Source: an uncultured Clostridia bacterium (GTDB lineage Bacteria > Bacillota > Clostridia > Christensenellales > UBA1242). From it: a stretch of DNA of 16,329 bases. The stretch is taken from assembly GCA_944372715.1 (NCBI GenBank), contig CALVZZ010000012.1:1-16329 (forward strand), read 5' to 3'. The first letter of the stretch is position 1; the number at the start of each line of letters is the position of its first letter. Made by a program: the position numbers and the translations under genes. Under the pieces are notes generated by a model that was given only the letters and a program-made list of their open reading frames with translations, did no database searches and had not been told where the DNA came from. Shown piece after piece: positions 1 to 7,974 of the stretch.

Positions 1-294
<294 letters not shown>

Positions 295-301
295 ATAAAA
301 A

Positions 302-330
302 ATATAAAAAGCGTCCCGACATTGGACGCT
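302..330 (-). terminator. Rho-independent terminator after tkt
   Basis: On the minus strand an 8-bp stem, AAGCGTCC paired with GGACGCTT (arms at 331-324 and 316-309, 7-nt loop), runs into a T-rich tract. It lies about 70 nt past the transketolase stop codon and just upstream of the nifJ promoter. Confidence 0.8.
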
Positions 331-332
331 TG

Positions 333-360
333 TGCGAGAAAGTCTTTTGACTGTTCGCAA
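333..360 (-). other. Second imperfect hairpin between tkt and nifJ
   Basis: TGCGA and AGTC pair with GACT and TCGCA around a four-base loop, with a small internal asymmetry. On the minus strand it directly precedes the terminator hairpin. On the plus strand it is followed by TTTTAATTT. It may be a protective 3' structure or an antisense terminator; its function is unknown. Confidence 0.4.
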
Positions 361-400
361 TTTTAATTTATGTAAATTTTTAAATATTATTCATTTTTGA

Positions 401-2344
401 TTAAATATTATTTTTTATAAATTTTGCCAAGTCCTTAGGCAAATAATTTAATTTTTTTAGAACATCTTTTCCCTTACCACTATAACCAAATGTTTCTATG
501 CCAAAAAATTTACCTCCGAATACTTTAAGCCATTTGTAATCAGATGAAGCTTCAACACAAAATCTATTTTCTATTTCACTCTTTAAAATGGACTTTTTAT
601 ATTTTTCTGGTTGGTTTTGGAAAATTTCAATACTTGGCACACTGACAATAGTAATTGGTATATTTTCTTTATTTAAAATTTCCTTTGCTTTTAATGCCAA
701 ATGCACTTCACTTCCACTTGCAAAAATAATAGTTTTGGAATTCTCATCCTCGCACAATATATAAGCTCCACAAGTTGCACCATCAAAACTACTTTCAATT
801 GATGGTAAAACTTGTTTTGCAATAACAATTGCACAAGGCTTTCTATTTTCATAGGAAACATTAAAAACAGCAGTTAGCTCATTTTGGTCTGCCGGTCTGT
901 AAACAGTAAAGTTTGGAATGGCACGAAGTTGTGCTAATTGTTCAATTGGCTGATGTGTTGGTCCGTCCTCTCCAACTATTACACTATCGTGTGTGAAAAT
1001 GTATTGAACAGGGAGATTCATAAGAGCACTCATTCTAATTGAAGGAATTTCATAATTTGAAAATGCTAAAAATGTTGAACAAAACACCATTGCACCTGCA
1101 TAGAGAGCTATACCATTTGAAATTGCACCACTTGCGTGTTCCCTTACTCCATAATGTATATTTCTTCCACGATAATTTTCTGAAGAAAAATCTCCACCAT
1201 CATCAATAAAAGCAAGTGTAGAAGCTGAAACATCAGCAGTTCCACCAATGTATGAATTTACATTTTTTGCAATTTGATTTAAAACAATATGTCCAGATTC
1301 TCTCATACTTAAATTATCTGTTAATTTACCTTTACAAAGCTTTTGTAAATTCAATTTTGGACGATTAAAGAAATCAAAGAATTGTTGACATAAATCTGGA
1401 TGAGTATTTTTATATAAAACAACTTGTTTTTCCCATTTATAGTATTCAACCTTAGCTCTTCTATGTGCTCTTAAACAGTATTCTTTAACATCTTCATCAA
1501 TTTTAAAATCACCTTCAATTTCCAAATTATTTTTTAATTTAGAAATTTCTTCCGAAGAAAGTGGCTTACCGTGAATTTTGTTTGAACCTTCATAAATGCT
1601 ACCATAACCAATATGAGTTTTAAAAATTATAATTGTTGGCTTACTTTTGCTTCTTTTTGCTCTTGCTATTGCCTTTGTTATACAGGAATAGTTGTTTCCA
1701 TTATAAACTGTAATTACATTCCATCCCATTGCTTTAAATTTGCGTTTGCAATTTTCTGAATTTGAAATGCTTAATTTACCATCAATTGTTATTTCATTAC
1801 AATCATAAAGTACAATTAGTTTGTTTAATTTTAAATTACCAGCAAGACTTATAGCTTCCTGTGCCACTCCCTCCATTAAACAACCATCACCAACAAAACA
1901 ATAGGTAAAATTATCTATGATATTAAACTTCTGGACATTGAATCTTTCTGCCAAACTTTTTTGAGCAATTGCCAAACCAACTGCGTTAGCAACTCCTTGA
2001 CCTAATGGTCCTGTACTTACCTCTACTCCATCAGTACTTCCAACTTCTGGATGCCCAGGAGTTTTTGAGCCAATTTGCCTAAAATTTTTCAAGTCGTCTA
2101 TACTTACATCAAAACCAAACATATGCAAATATGCATAATACAATGCGCTTGCGTGCCCTGCAGATAAAACTAACCTATCTCTGTTTATGTATTTATTAGA
2201 GTAAAAATTATAATGATCTTTAAAAAGTGCATACAAAATAGGAGCAGAACCCAGTGCTACTCCGGTATGTCCAGAACCAGCTCTATTAATCATTTCTGAC
2301 GCAAGAACTCTTGCTGTGTTTATGCACTTTTGATTTATTTTCAT
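401..2344 (-). CDS. tkt: Transketolase
   Basis: The 647-residue product has near-normal length for a bacterial transketolase (about 660). The cytoplasmic, thiamine-diphosphate-dependent enzyme moves two-carbon units between sugar phosphates in the non-oxidative pentose phosphate pathway. Visible landmarks in order are GHTG (25-28), SAGH (61-64), GPLGQG (112-117), the ThDP motif GDG at 152-154 ending near Asn183 of DCNEITIDG, the catalytic-glutamate motif REH (Glu402) and GEDGPTHQP (458-466). The start ATG at 2344-2342 overlaps the TGA of the upstream gene as ATGA, and a GGAG sits about 7 nt upstream inside that gene. The pair is therefore probably translationally coupled. Downstream there is a terminator, then nifJ with its own promoter. 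1-deoxy-xylulose-5-phosphate synthase is less likely given the length and motif order. Confidence 0.96.
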   Translation of the reverse strand: MKINQKCINTARVLASEMINRAGSGHTGVALGSAPILYALFKDHYNFYSNKYINRDRLVLSAGHASALYYAYLHMFGFDVSIDDLKNFRQIGSKTPGHPEVGSTDGVEVSTGPLGQGVANAVGLAIAQKSLAERFNVQKFNIIDNFTYCFVGDGCLMEGVAQEAISLAGNLKLNKLIVLYDCNEITIDGKLSISNSENCKRKFKAMGWNVITVYNGNNYSCITKAIARAKRSKSKPTIIIFKTHIGYGSIYEGSNKIHGKPLSSEEISKLKNNLEIEGDFKIDEDVKEYCLRAHRRAKVEYYKWEKQVVLYKNTHPDLCQQFFDFFNRPKLNLQKLCKGKLTDNLSMRESGHIVLNQIAKNVNSYIGGTADVSASTLAFIDDGGDFSSENYRGRNIHYGVREHASGAISNGIALYAGAMVFCSTFLAFSNYEIPSIRMSALMNLPVQYIFTHDSVIVGEDGPTHQPIEQLAQLRAIPNFTVYRPADQNELTAVFNVSYENRKPCAIVIAKQVLPSIESSFDGATCGAYILCEDENSKTIIFASGSEVHLALKAKEILNKENIPITIVSVPSIEIFQNQPEKYKKSILKSEIENRFCVEASSDYKWLKVFGGKFFGIETFGYSGKGKDVLKKLNYLPKDLAKFIKNNI

Positions 2345-2790
2345 CTATTTTCTCCTTTCAAAGAATTAATAATTTTATTATATACATTTTCAACATTATT
2401 TTCCACATTTTCAATAATTGCATTACAATGACTTTTTATAAGTTCAATTCTATCTGGCATAACAATTTTGTCAACATCTTCAAGCTTTTGGGGAACAATA
2501 AAAATTTTGTAACAACCGTTATTAAAAAAATCTTTATTATTAATAAAAATATCGTATGGAATATTTATAATAGTATTTTCATAATCAGCAACATTTCTTA
2601 CGGTCTTTTTTTCTTCTTTTTCTATATATTCCCTACCACATCTCAAAAGTGCTTCCTTACTATTAACTAAATTATACTCAATCAATTCCAAAACATCAAC
2701 AAAAAACATATCTAGCTTATCTGCAAGATATAAGCATAAATCTTTGTTGAATTGCCTTTCAAAGCCAATTATTACCAAATTAGATTTCAT
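2341..2790 (-). CDS. Shikimate-kinase-like protein with degenerate catalytic motifs
   Basis: The 149-residue product follows the shikimate kinase outline without gaps over its first 35 residues: IIGF (7-10), then 17 residues to LADKLD, then MFFVDVLELIE (28-38). The functional residues are lost. The expected P-loop GxGK[ST] reads RQFNKD (12-17), the second Asp of the DxD motif is Leu34, the substrate arginine of the family's FR.LE segment is absent (YIEKEE), and the Gly-rich motif after NTIINI is missing. It is probably a non-catalytic relative, but it remains open and has a well-defined ATGA overlap with tkt, so it looks maintained rather than decayed. No Shine-Dalgarno sequence precedes the ATG at 2790, and a promoter-like -10 lies only 12 nt upstream. 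Function is unknown; a regulatory or scaffold role near transketolase is speculation. Family assignment is moderate. Confidence 0.65.
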   Translation of the reverse strand: MKSNLVIIGFERQFNKDLCLYLADKLDMFFVDVLELIEYNLVNSKEALLRCGREYIEKEEKKTVRNVADYENTIINIPYDIFINNKDFFNNGCYKIFIVPQKLEDVDKIVMPDRIELIKSHCNAIIENVENNVENVYNKIINSLKGENR

Positions 2791-2802
2791 AATTTCATAT
2801 AG

Positions 2803-2830
2803 ATATTATCATAATTTATTTTATTATCAA
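2803..2830 (-). promoter_or_regulatory. Probable promoter of the kinase-like gene and tkt
   Basis: TTGATA (2830-2825) is followed after 16 nt by TAATAT (2808-2803). The ATG is 12 nt beyond the -10, so the leader would be only about 5 nt long with no ribosome binding site. Confidence 0.55.
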
Positions 2831-2852
2831 AACAAAAAAAACAAGATTTTTT

Positions 2853-2885
2853 TATATAAAAAAAACCACTTTGTAAAAAAGTGGT
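2853..2885 (-). terminator. Rho-independent terminator after nrdG
   Basis: On the minus strand ACCACTTT pairs with AAAGTGGT (2885-2878 and 2872-2865, 5-nt loop), followed by seven further T residues. It ends the nrdDG transcript and insulates the kinase-like/tkt pair. Confidence 0.85.
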
Positions 2886-2913
2886 AATTTTTCTATAATT
2901 TTAATGTAAAAAA

Positions 2914-3591
2914 TTACATATCAACGCCTCGTAAATTTGTAAGTGGTGCAAACTTACGCGCAACTATAAGTGCGTTTTTAAATTCTTCAACTGAATGTGG
3001 TATTTTAATCACCTTATCATTTGGCAAATTATATTTTTGTATGTAATATTTATTATTTTCCCCAACGATTTTAGCAATGCTTTCAATATCTTCTATTTTA
3101 AGTTCAGGCTCAAAAGTTGTTCTAAACTCGTGGTCAACACTAGATAATTTCAAAATTTCTATACTTTTTCTTATTTTTTCTTCAATGCCTTTACAAAACC
3201 TGTCATATTTTTCTGGCACAGATTTTATGTCCATAGCAACATAATCTAAAAGATTTTCTTTTAACAAATCTTCAAGTATTTCAGGATTAGATCCGTTTGT
3301 ATCGAGTTTTACCAAAAAACCTTGCTTTTTAATTTTTTTTATAACATCTTTTAAATCTGGTTGTATTGTTGGTTCTCCTCCCGTGATGACAACCCCATCA
3401 ATTAATCCCTTTCTAGATAGAAGAAAATCAAATATTTCAATTAAACTTATTCTTGAAGGTAAATTTCCACTAATTAATTGACTATTATGACAAAAATCAC
3501 ACACAAAATTACAACCATTTGTAAATATAACAGAAGAAATGTTGTTTGGAAAGTCAACAAAAGAATTTTTAATAAATCCACCGATGTTCAC
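2914..3591 (-). CDS. nrdG: Anaerobic ribonucleoside-triphosphate reductase activating protein (radical SAM)
   Basis: The 225-residue cytoplasmic radical-SAM enzyme uses an Fe4S4 cluster and S-adenosylmethionine to install the glycyl radical on NrdD. The cluster motif CNFVCDFC has cysteines at 27, 31 and 34, and GGEPT at 71-75 fits the SAM-binding strand. The N-terminus (MNIGGFIKNSFVDFP) matches the longer NrdG form common in Clostridia and archaea, which resembles pyruvate formate-lyase activase, rather than the short E. coli type. The start is GTG at 3591-3589, sharing one base with the nrdD stop as TAGTG. GAGG lies about 10 nt upstream within nrdD. The overlap indicates a single mRNA with translational coupling, consistent with the product acting on NrdD. 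A terminator follows about 30 nt after the stop. Confidence 0.93.
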   Translation of the reverse strand: MNIGGFIKNSFVDFPNNISSVIFTNGCNFVCDFCHNSQLISGNLPSRISLIEIFDFLLSRKGLIDGVVITGGEPTIQPDLKDVIKKIKKQGFLVKLDTNGSNPEILEDLLKENLLDYVAMDIKSVPEKYDRFCKGIEEKIRKSIEILKLSSVDHEFRTTFEPELKIEDIESIAKIVGENNKYYIQKYNLPNDKVIKIPHSVEEFKNALIVARKFAPLTNLRGVDM

Positions 3592-5687
3592 TAAATCATA
3601 TCCTCGTTAATTGTATATTTTTTCCTTAATTTATACTCTTCTCTCTTGCTTTCGTTAAAATCTTGTACTTGCCTTAAATATCCAACCACACGACTCCAAA
3701 CTTCTGTTTTTTCTCCACATTCTGGACAGGAGAAATGTTCACCAGCAATATAGCCGTGTTTTTGACAAATACTAAATGTTGGAGTTAAAGAAATATATGG
3801 CATTTTTGAAGTTGAGAAAATTTTTCTGATAAGTTTTTTTGCAATTTCCTTATCTTCAATTTTTTCACCAAGGTACAAGTGAAGAACAGTTCCACCTGTA
3901 TACAAGCTTTGAAGTTCACTTTGAAGCTCAACAGTTTTAAATATATCTTCTGTAAATTCAACAGGAAGTTGTGTGCTGTTAGTATAGAAGTTTTGTTCTT
4001 TTCCTGCTGTTATAATATCTGGAAATCTCTTTTTGTCCAGTTTTGCAAGTCTTGCAGTTGTTCCTTCTGCTGGTGTTGCTTCTAAGTTATAGTTATTGCC
4101 TGTCTCAGCTTGAAATTGTTGCATTTTTTCACGAAGGAAATTCATAGTTTTAATTGCAAAAGCTTGACCTTTTGGTGTTGTAATGTTTTCTTCTCTACCA
4201 AAAAGATTCATAATTGCTTCATTCATACCAACTATACCAATTGTGTTGAAGTGATTTTCCCAATATTTTCCCGTTCTTTGTTTAACACTTCTTAAATAGA
4301 ATGCACAATATGGGTAAAGACCGTTATCTGTTTGATGTTCAACAATTTTTCTTTTAATTTCCAGTGAAGTTTTTGCAATATCTGCAAGTTTAGATAGCTT
4401 ATCAAAGAACTCATCTTCACTTCTTGACAAATAACCAAGTCTTGGAAGGTTAAGAGTTACAACTCCAATTGAACCAGTAAGAGGATTAGAGCCAAAAAGT
4501 CCACCACCTCTTTTTCTCAATTCTTTTACGTCAAGACGCAAACGACAGCACATAGAAACTGCATCTTCTGGTGAAAGGTCTGATGTAACATAGTTTGCAA
4601 AATAAGGAATACCATACTTACAAGTCATATCCATTACAGCATTCATAACATCGCTATCCCAATCTGTATTTTTAGTTATGTTGATTGTTGGAACAGGGAA
4701 AGTGAAAACTCTACCATTTGCATCACCTTCAAGCATTACTTCACAAAAAGCTTTGTTGAAAATATCCATTTCTGGTTGGAAATCACCATATGTTTCTTCT
4801 CTTGCCTCACCACCAATTATAACAGGTTGGTCTTTAAGTGTGTTTGGAACCTTTAAATCTAATGTGACATTACTAAATGGACATTGGAAACCAACACGAG
4901 TTGGAACATTAATGTTAAAGATAAATTCTTGAATTGCTTGTTTAACTTGTTCATAAGTCAAATTATCATATCTTATGAAAGGTGCACAGTAGGTATCAAA
5001 ACTACTCCAAGCTTGAGCTCCCGCTGTTTCACCTTGCGTTGTAAATGTTGCATTTACAACTTGTCCCAAAAAGCTTCTTAAATGTTTAGCTGGTTTGCTT
5101 GAAACTTTACCTGGAACTCCTGTAAATCCATCAACCAAAATGGACCTTAAATCCCAACCAACACAATAAGCACCAAAAAAGCCTAAATCGTGAATATGCA
5201 TTGCCCCACTTAAATGTGCTTCTCTAACTTCTGTTGGGTAAACTTCATTAAGCCAATAGTTTTTGGTAAAAGCTTCACGAACATAGTTGTTTAATCCAGC
5301 AATACTTCTTTGCATATTTGCATTTTCTTTTACTTTCCAATCTCTTTCTTGAAGATAATCATCAAAAAGATTGATTGTTGCGCCTATTAAAGCATTAGCT
5401 TCTCTTGCTTGACTTCTTTTTTCTCTATAAAGAATATAAGCTTTTGCAACTTGAGCGTGACGATTTTCAATTAAAACTTTTTCCACCATATTTTGAATTT
5501 CTTCAACAGTTGGAATTCCACCATCTTTATTTCTTAAAGCTTCATCAACTTGTAAAGCAAGCTTCATAGATGTTGCTCTGTCATTACCCCCACAGGACTC
5601 TGCTGCTTTAAATATAGCATCAGCAATTTTGTTTATATCATACTCCTGATATGTACCGTCTCTTTTATGTACTTTTGTTAATGTCAT
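3591..5687 (-). CDS. nrdD: Anaerobic (class III) ribonucleoside-triphosphate reductase
   Basis: The 698-residue glycyl radical enzyme reduces ribonucleoside triphosphates to deoxynucleotides in the absence of oxygen. An N-terminal ATP-cone (about 3-95, starting with KVHKRDG) gives allosteric control. The catalytic barrel includes GWDLRSILVDGF and MCCRLRLD. The C-terminal zinc site has Cys641, His644, Cys654 and Cys657 (CQKH and CPEC). The glycyl radical site is RVVGY, with Gly669 as the likely radical residue. The tail just after it (LRQVQDFNESK) departs from the common LRPVQNWNKGK wording, which I note without inferring loss of function. A strong GGAGG box lies just before the ATG at 5687. 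The gene forms an operon with nrdG by a 1-nt overlap. Two NrdR boxes upstream suggest repression by NrdR when dATP/ATP is high. Confidence 0.96.
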   Translation of the reverse strand: MTLTKVHKRDGTYQEYDINKIADAIFKAAESCGGNDRATSMKLALQVDEALRNKDGGIPTVEEIQNMVEKVLIENRHAQVAKAYILYREKRSQAREANALIGATINLFDDYLQERDWKVKENANMQRSIAGLNNYVREAFTKNYWLNEVYPTEVREAHLSGAMHIHDLGFFGAYCVGWDLRSILVDGFTGVPGKVSSKPAKHLRSFLGQVVNATFTTQGETAGAQAWSSFDTYCAPFIRYDNLTYEQVKQAIQEFIFNINVPTRVGFQCPFSNVTLDLKVPNTLKDQPVIIGGEAREETYGDFQPEMDIFNKAFCEVMLEGDANGRVFTFPVPTINITKNTDWDSDVMNAVMDMTCKYGIPYFANYVTSDLSPEDAVSMCCRLRLDVKELRKRGGGLFGSNPLTGSIGVVTLNLPRLGYLSRSEDEFFDKLSKLADIAKTSLEIKRKIVEHQTDNGLYPYCAFYLRSVKQRTGKYWENHFNTIGIVGMNEAIMNLFGREENITTPKGQAFAIKTMNFLREKMQQFQAETGNNYNLEATPAEGTTARLAKLDKKRFPDIITAGKEQNFYTNSTQLPVEFTEDIFKTVELQSELQSLYTGGTVLHLYLGEKIEDKEIAKKLIRKIFSTSKMPYISLTPTFSICQKHGYIAGEHFSCPECGEKTEVWSRVVGYLRQVQDFNESKREEYKLRKKYTINEDMI

Positions 5688-5711
5688 TTTCTCCTCCTTG
5701 TGTTTGAGACC

Positions 5712-5741
5712 ACTCTATCACATACTATATGTTGTGGTCAA
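5712..5741 (-). promoter_or_regulatory. Promoter of nrdDG
   Basis: TTGACC (5741-5736) and TAGAGT (5717-5712) are 18 nt apart, with an extended -10 (TGA before the hexamer). The inner NrdR box lies in the spacer. The predicted leader is about 18 nt and carries GGAGGAG. Confidence 0.55.
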
Positions 5742-5766
5742 GCAAAATTGACAAATCAATATATTG
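5725..5766. promoter_or_regulatory. Pair of NrdR boxes upstream of nrdDG
   Basis: Two 10-bp sites match the NrdR core CWATATATWG: CTATATGTTG at 5725-5734 (one deviation) and CAATATATTG at 5757-5766 (perfect and palindromic). Their starts are 32 bp apart, about three helical turns, as expected for paired NrdR boxes. The inner box overlaps the promoter spacer, so binding should repress transcription. The nrdR gene itself is not in the window. Confidence 0.8.
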
Positions 5767-5884
5767 TATTTTTAAATTTAGACAAATTGTACAAATTTAA
5801 AAAATTATATTAAAAAAGTAGACAAATATAAAATTTGCTTATTATAAAGAAAAATGATAATTAATTTATAACAAAATACATAAG

Positions 5885-5924
5885 AAAAGTAAAAAGTGCA
5901 AAGTTATTATACTTTGCACTTTTT
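5885..5924 (-). terminator. Rho-independent terminator after the ComEC-like gene
   Basis: A perfect 14-bp stem (arms 5924-5911 and 5904-5891, 6-nt loop) begins only 2 nt after the stop codon of the upstream gene. It ends in T-rich sequence. It is nearly symmetrical and could also stop plus-strand transcription. Confidence 0.9.
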
Positions 5925-5926
5925 GT

Positions 5927-7057
5927 TTACTTTTTTCTTCTTTTTAATTTCTTTTTAGTACCCACTGTAAAAATTAACACAAGTCCAGCACCACCAACAA
6001 CAATAACAAGTTGATACCATTCAACCTTAAAGCCTATTGTAAATGTCCCCAAAGATGCAGAAATAGTACCATCACTTGCAACTCCAATTATAATATTTCC
6101 ATTTAGGTCCGTTCTATATATTTTTTTTACACCTGAAGATTGAAGTCTATTTAGAATTGTCTTGCTTGGATGTTCATAACTATTGTTTTCCTCGTCCGTG
6201 CAAATAACTGCGTAGCTAGGAGTAATTGCATCAATAAAATCTTGAGTTGAAGATGTTGTACTACCGTGATGTCCTACTTTTAAAATATCAATATCAATTA
6301 CACTTTTTGCATACTCACCTGTATAATCGTCATACAAGTTTAATATTGCTTTTTCAACTTCTTTTTCAGCATCTCCCGTAAACATAGTTTTAACACCAGC
6401 ATAAGTTAAAATCATAACCGGAGAATAATTGTTTTTAACAGAAAAACTTTTTTCTAATGGTGCAATAAAATCTATACTAAAATCATCTTCTACAATATCA
6501 GAATCAACATCAAAAAATTCCACTTCACAATTTTCGTTATTTAATGCTTTAACAAAGTTTTTGAACACATCAGTTTTTACAATTTGATTATCATCAACAA
6601 TTCCTAATGCCTCTGCTTCATCTGGCGTATACTGATTTGGTCTAAAACATTTTTCAATTTCATAGGTTTGAAACAAAATTTCAGCTCCACCTGAATGGTC
6701 AGCATCAGAGTGAGTTAAAACAAAATAATCTATTATTCTCTCTTCTCCTGCTTCAAAAAAATTATTATTTAGGTAATTTATTAATGCCGTTCTTGATTCA
6801 TTATTTTTGTCTCCACTATCTATTACCATATGCTCGCCGTTAGGCATTTCTATTGCAATAGCATCAGCATTTCCAACATCAATAAAATGCATTTTTAATT
6901 CAGAGTTTGTAACATCGCTTGAAACTTCTGGATAAAATATACCATTTAAAAAATTTTCTATTTCATATCTAACAAAATAGGTTGAAAGTAAAGCACTTAT
7001 AAAAACAATTGCAACTATAAATCTTATTATAAATGATCTTTTTTCTTTTGCTTCCAT
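5927..7057 (-). CDS. Membrane-anchored ComEC-like metallo-beta-lactamase-fold hydrolase
   Basis: The 376-residue product has one N-terminal hydrophobic segment (about 9-27), an extracytoplasmic hydrolase domain and a second hydrophobic segment (about 347-366) ending in the basic tail KKKLKRRKK. The central part resembles the C-terminal hydrolase domain of the DNA-uptake protein ComEC: DVGNADA (60-66), the metal-binding THSDADHSGG (H116, D118, D120, H121), GDA (228-230), VGHHGS (261-266) and a late His296. The competence membrane channel of ComEC is absent, so this is a stand-alone member, possibly acting on nucleic acid or phosphodiester substrates outside the membrane. The start ATG shares one base with the stop of the patatin-like gene (TAATG), which implies coupled expression. 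The substrate is unknown, and ComEC itself can be excluded by architecture. Confidence 0.85.
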   Translation of the reverse strand: MEAKEKRSFIIRFIVAIVFISALLSTYFVRYEIENFLNGIFYPEVSSDVTNSELKMHFIDVGNADAIAIEMPNGEHMVIDSGDKNNESRTALINYLNNNFFEAGEERIIDYFVLTHSDADHSGGAEILFQTYEIEKCFRPNQYTPDEAEALGIVDDNQIVKTDVFKNFVKALNNENCEVEFFDVDSDIVEDDFSIDFIAPLEKSFSVKNNYSPVMILTYAGVKTMFTGDAEKEVEKAILNLYDDYTGEYAKSVIDIDILKVGHHGSTTSSTQDFIDAITPSYAVICTDEENNSYEHPSKTILNRLQSSGVKKIYRTDLNGNIIIGVASDGTISASLGTFTIGFKVEWYQLVIVVGGAGLVLIFTVGTKKKLKRRKK

Positions 7058-7908
7058 TATATAATTTCCAAATTATCCTTTTTAATTTTTATTTTATTTT
7101 TAGGAGCTCTCCCTTGAAACAAAGCTAAAATTTCTGGCATTCTGTCTATAGCTTCACGATAGCCTTCATCTATCATATCCAAATAACCCTCTGTACTGGT
7201 AGACTTAAATCTCTTTGTTTCTGGTTTTAAAACGACATCTCCATTAATATAACCATTTATCACATTACCTTTCATTAAAATTCTAATTGTGCAAGCAAGA
7301 ACATCAAAAACCTTTGTCGATGAAGTACCATATCCTCTTGATTTGTTTACATCAATTGCAACAACATAATCACAACCCATAAGTTTTGGTATGTCAGAAG
7401 GAAGAGTGTTTTGTAAGCCACCGTCACAAAGAATTTTCCCTTCAAATTCCACAGGTTGAAAAATTCCTGGTACGCAACAACTTCCTGCAACAGCTTTTGC
7501 CAGGTTTCCCTTTGTAATGCAAACTTCATTTGTACTTTTTAAATCCACAGCAACAGCAGAAAATGGTTTTTTTAAATCTTCTATGTTAATATCACCTAAA
7601 TTATCCGTAATTATCTTTTCAATACCATCTGTTTTTGATGGCATAAATACAATTTTATTAGTTTTTATATCTTTAATTTTGATTGTTTTTGCAATATTGA
7701 ATATCTCACTAAAAGTATAACCTGCAGAATAAAATGCGCCAACTAAACTTCCAGCACTTGTTCCACAAACATAATCAAAAGTTAACCCGTATTCTTCAAA
7801 GGCCTTCAATGCACCCAAATGAGAAAATCCTCTTGCGCCACCACCACCAAGAGCTAATCCTATTTTAGGTCTTTTCTTTTTAATACCAATAAAATTCAAA
7901 AATCCCAT
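7057..7908 (-). CDS. Patatin-like phospholipase (RssA/YchK-type)
   Basis: The 283-residue product is a complete bacterial patatin-like serine hydrolase. It has the oxyanion-hole motif GGGGARGF (21-28), the nucleophile elbow GTSAG with Ser51, and the DGG motif with Asp162 completing the Ser-Asp dyad. Such enzymes hydrolyse acyl esters of phospholipids or related lipids. No signal peptide is visible, so it is probably cytoplasmic or at the inner membrane face; the basic N-terminus (FIGIKKKRPK) could help membrane contact. The gene overlaps the membrane-anchored ComEC-like gene by one base, suggesting a shared envelope-related function. There is no Shine-Dalgarno sequence. An extended -10 (TGTGATAAT) ends 8 nt before the ATG, so the message may be leaderless. 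Confidence 0.9.
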   Translation of the reverse strand: MGFLNFIGIKKKRPKIGLALGGGGARGFSHLGALKAFEEYGLTFDYVCGTSAGSLVGAFYSAGYTFSEIFNIAKTIKIKDIKTNKIVFMPSKTDGIEKIITDNLGDINIEDLKKPFSAVAVDLKSTNEVCITKGNLAKAVAGSCCVPGIFQPVEFEGKILCDGGLQNTLPSDIPKLMGCDYVVAIDVNKSRGYGTSSTKVFDVLACTIRILMKGNVINGYINGDVVLKPETKRFKSTSTEGYLDMIDEGYREAIDRMPEILALFQGRAPKNKIKIKKDNLEII

Positions 7909-7916
7909 ATCACTAT

Positions 7917-7946
7917 ATTATCACAAAAAAAATATTTTCGCCACAA
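7917..7946 (-). promoter_or_regulatory. Possible extended -10 promoter of the patatin-like/ComEC-like operon
   Basis: TGT precedes GATAAT (7922-7917). A weak -35, TTGTGG (7946-7941), lies 18 nt upstream inside the preceding terminator. Only 8 nt separate the -10 from the ATG. Confidence 0.5.
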
Positions 7947-7965
7947 TAAGCGAAAATATTTTTAA
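7924..7965 (-). terminator. Rho-independent terminator after the coiled-coil gene
   Basis: A long A/T-rich stem with a GC core (AATATTTTCGC paired with GCGAAAATATT around a TTATTGTG loop) runs into eight T residues on the minus strand. It starts about 10 nt after the stop codon. Confidence 0.85.
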
Positions 7966-7974
7966 AAAATTATA

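Noticed and set aside
5688..5926. Riboswitch upstream of nrdDG
   Set aside because: The predicted leader is only about 18 nt, and the region is explained by NrdR boxes, a promoter and the upstream gene's terminator. No conserved riboswitch structure was seen.
5927..7057. Competence gene comEC
   Set aside because: Only the hydrolase-like domain is present. The multi-helix channel domain is missing and replaced by single anchors at both ends.
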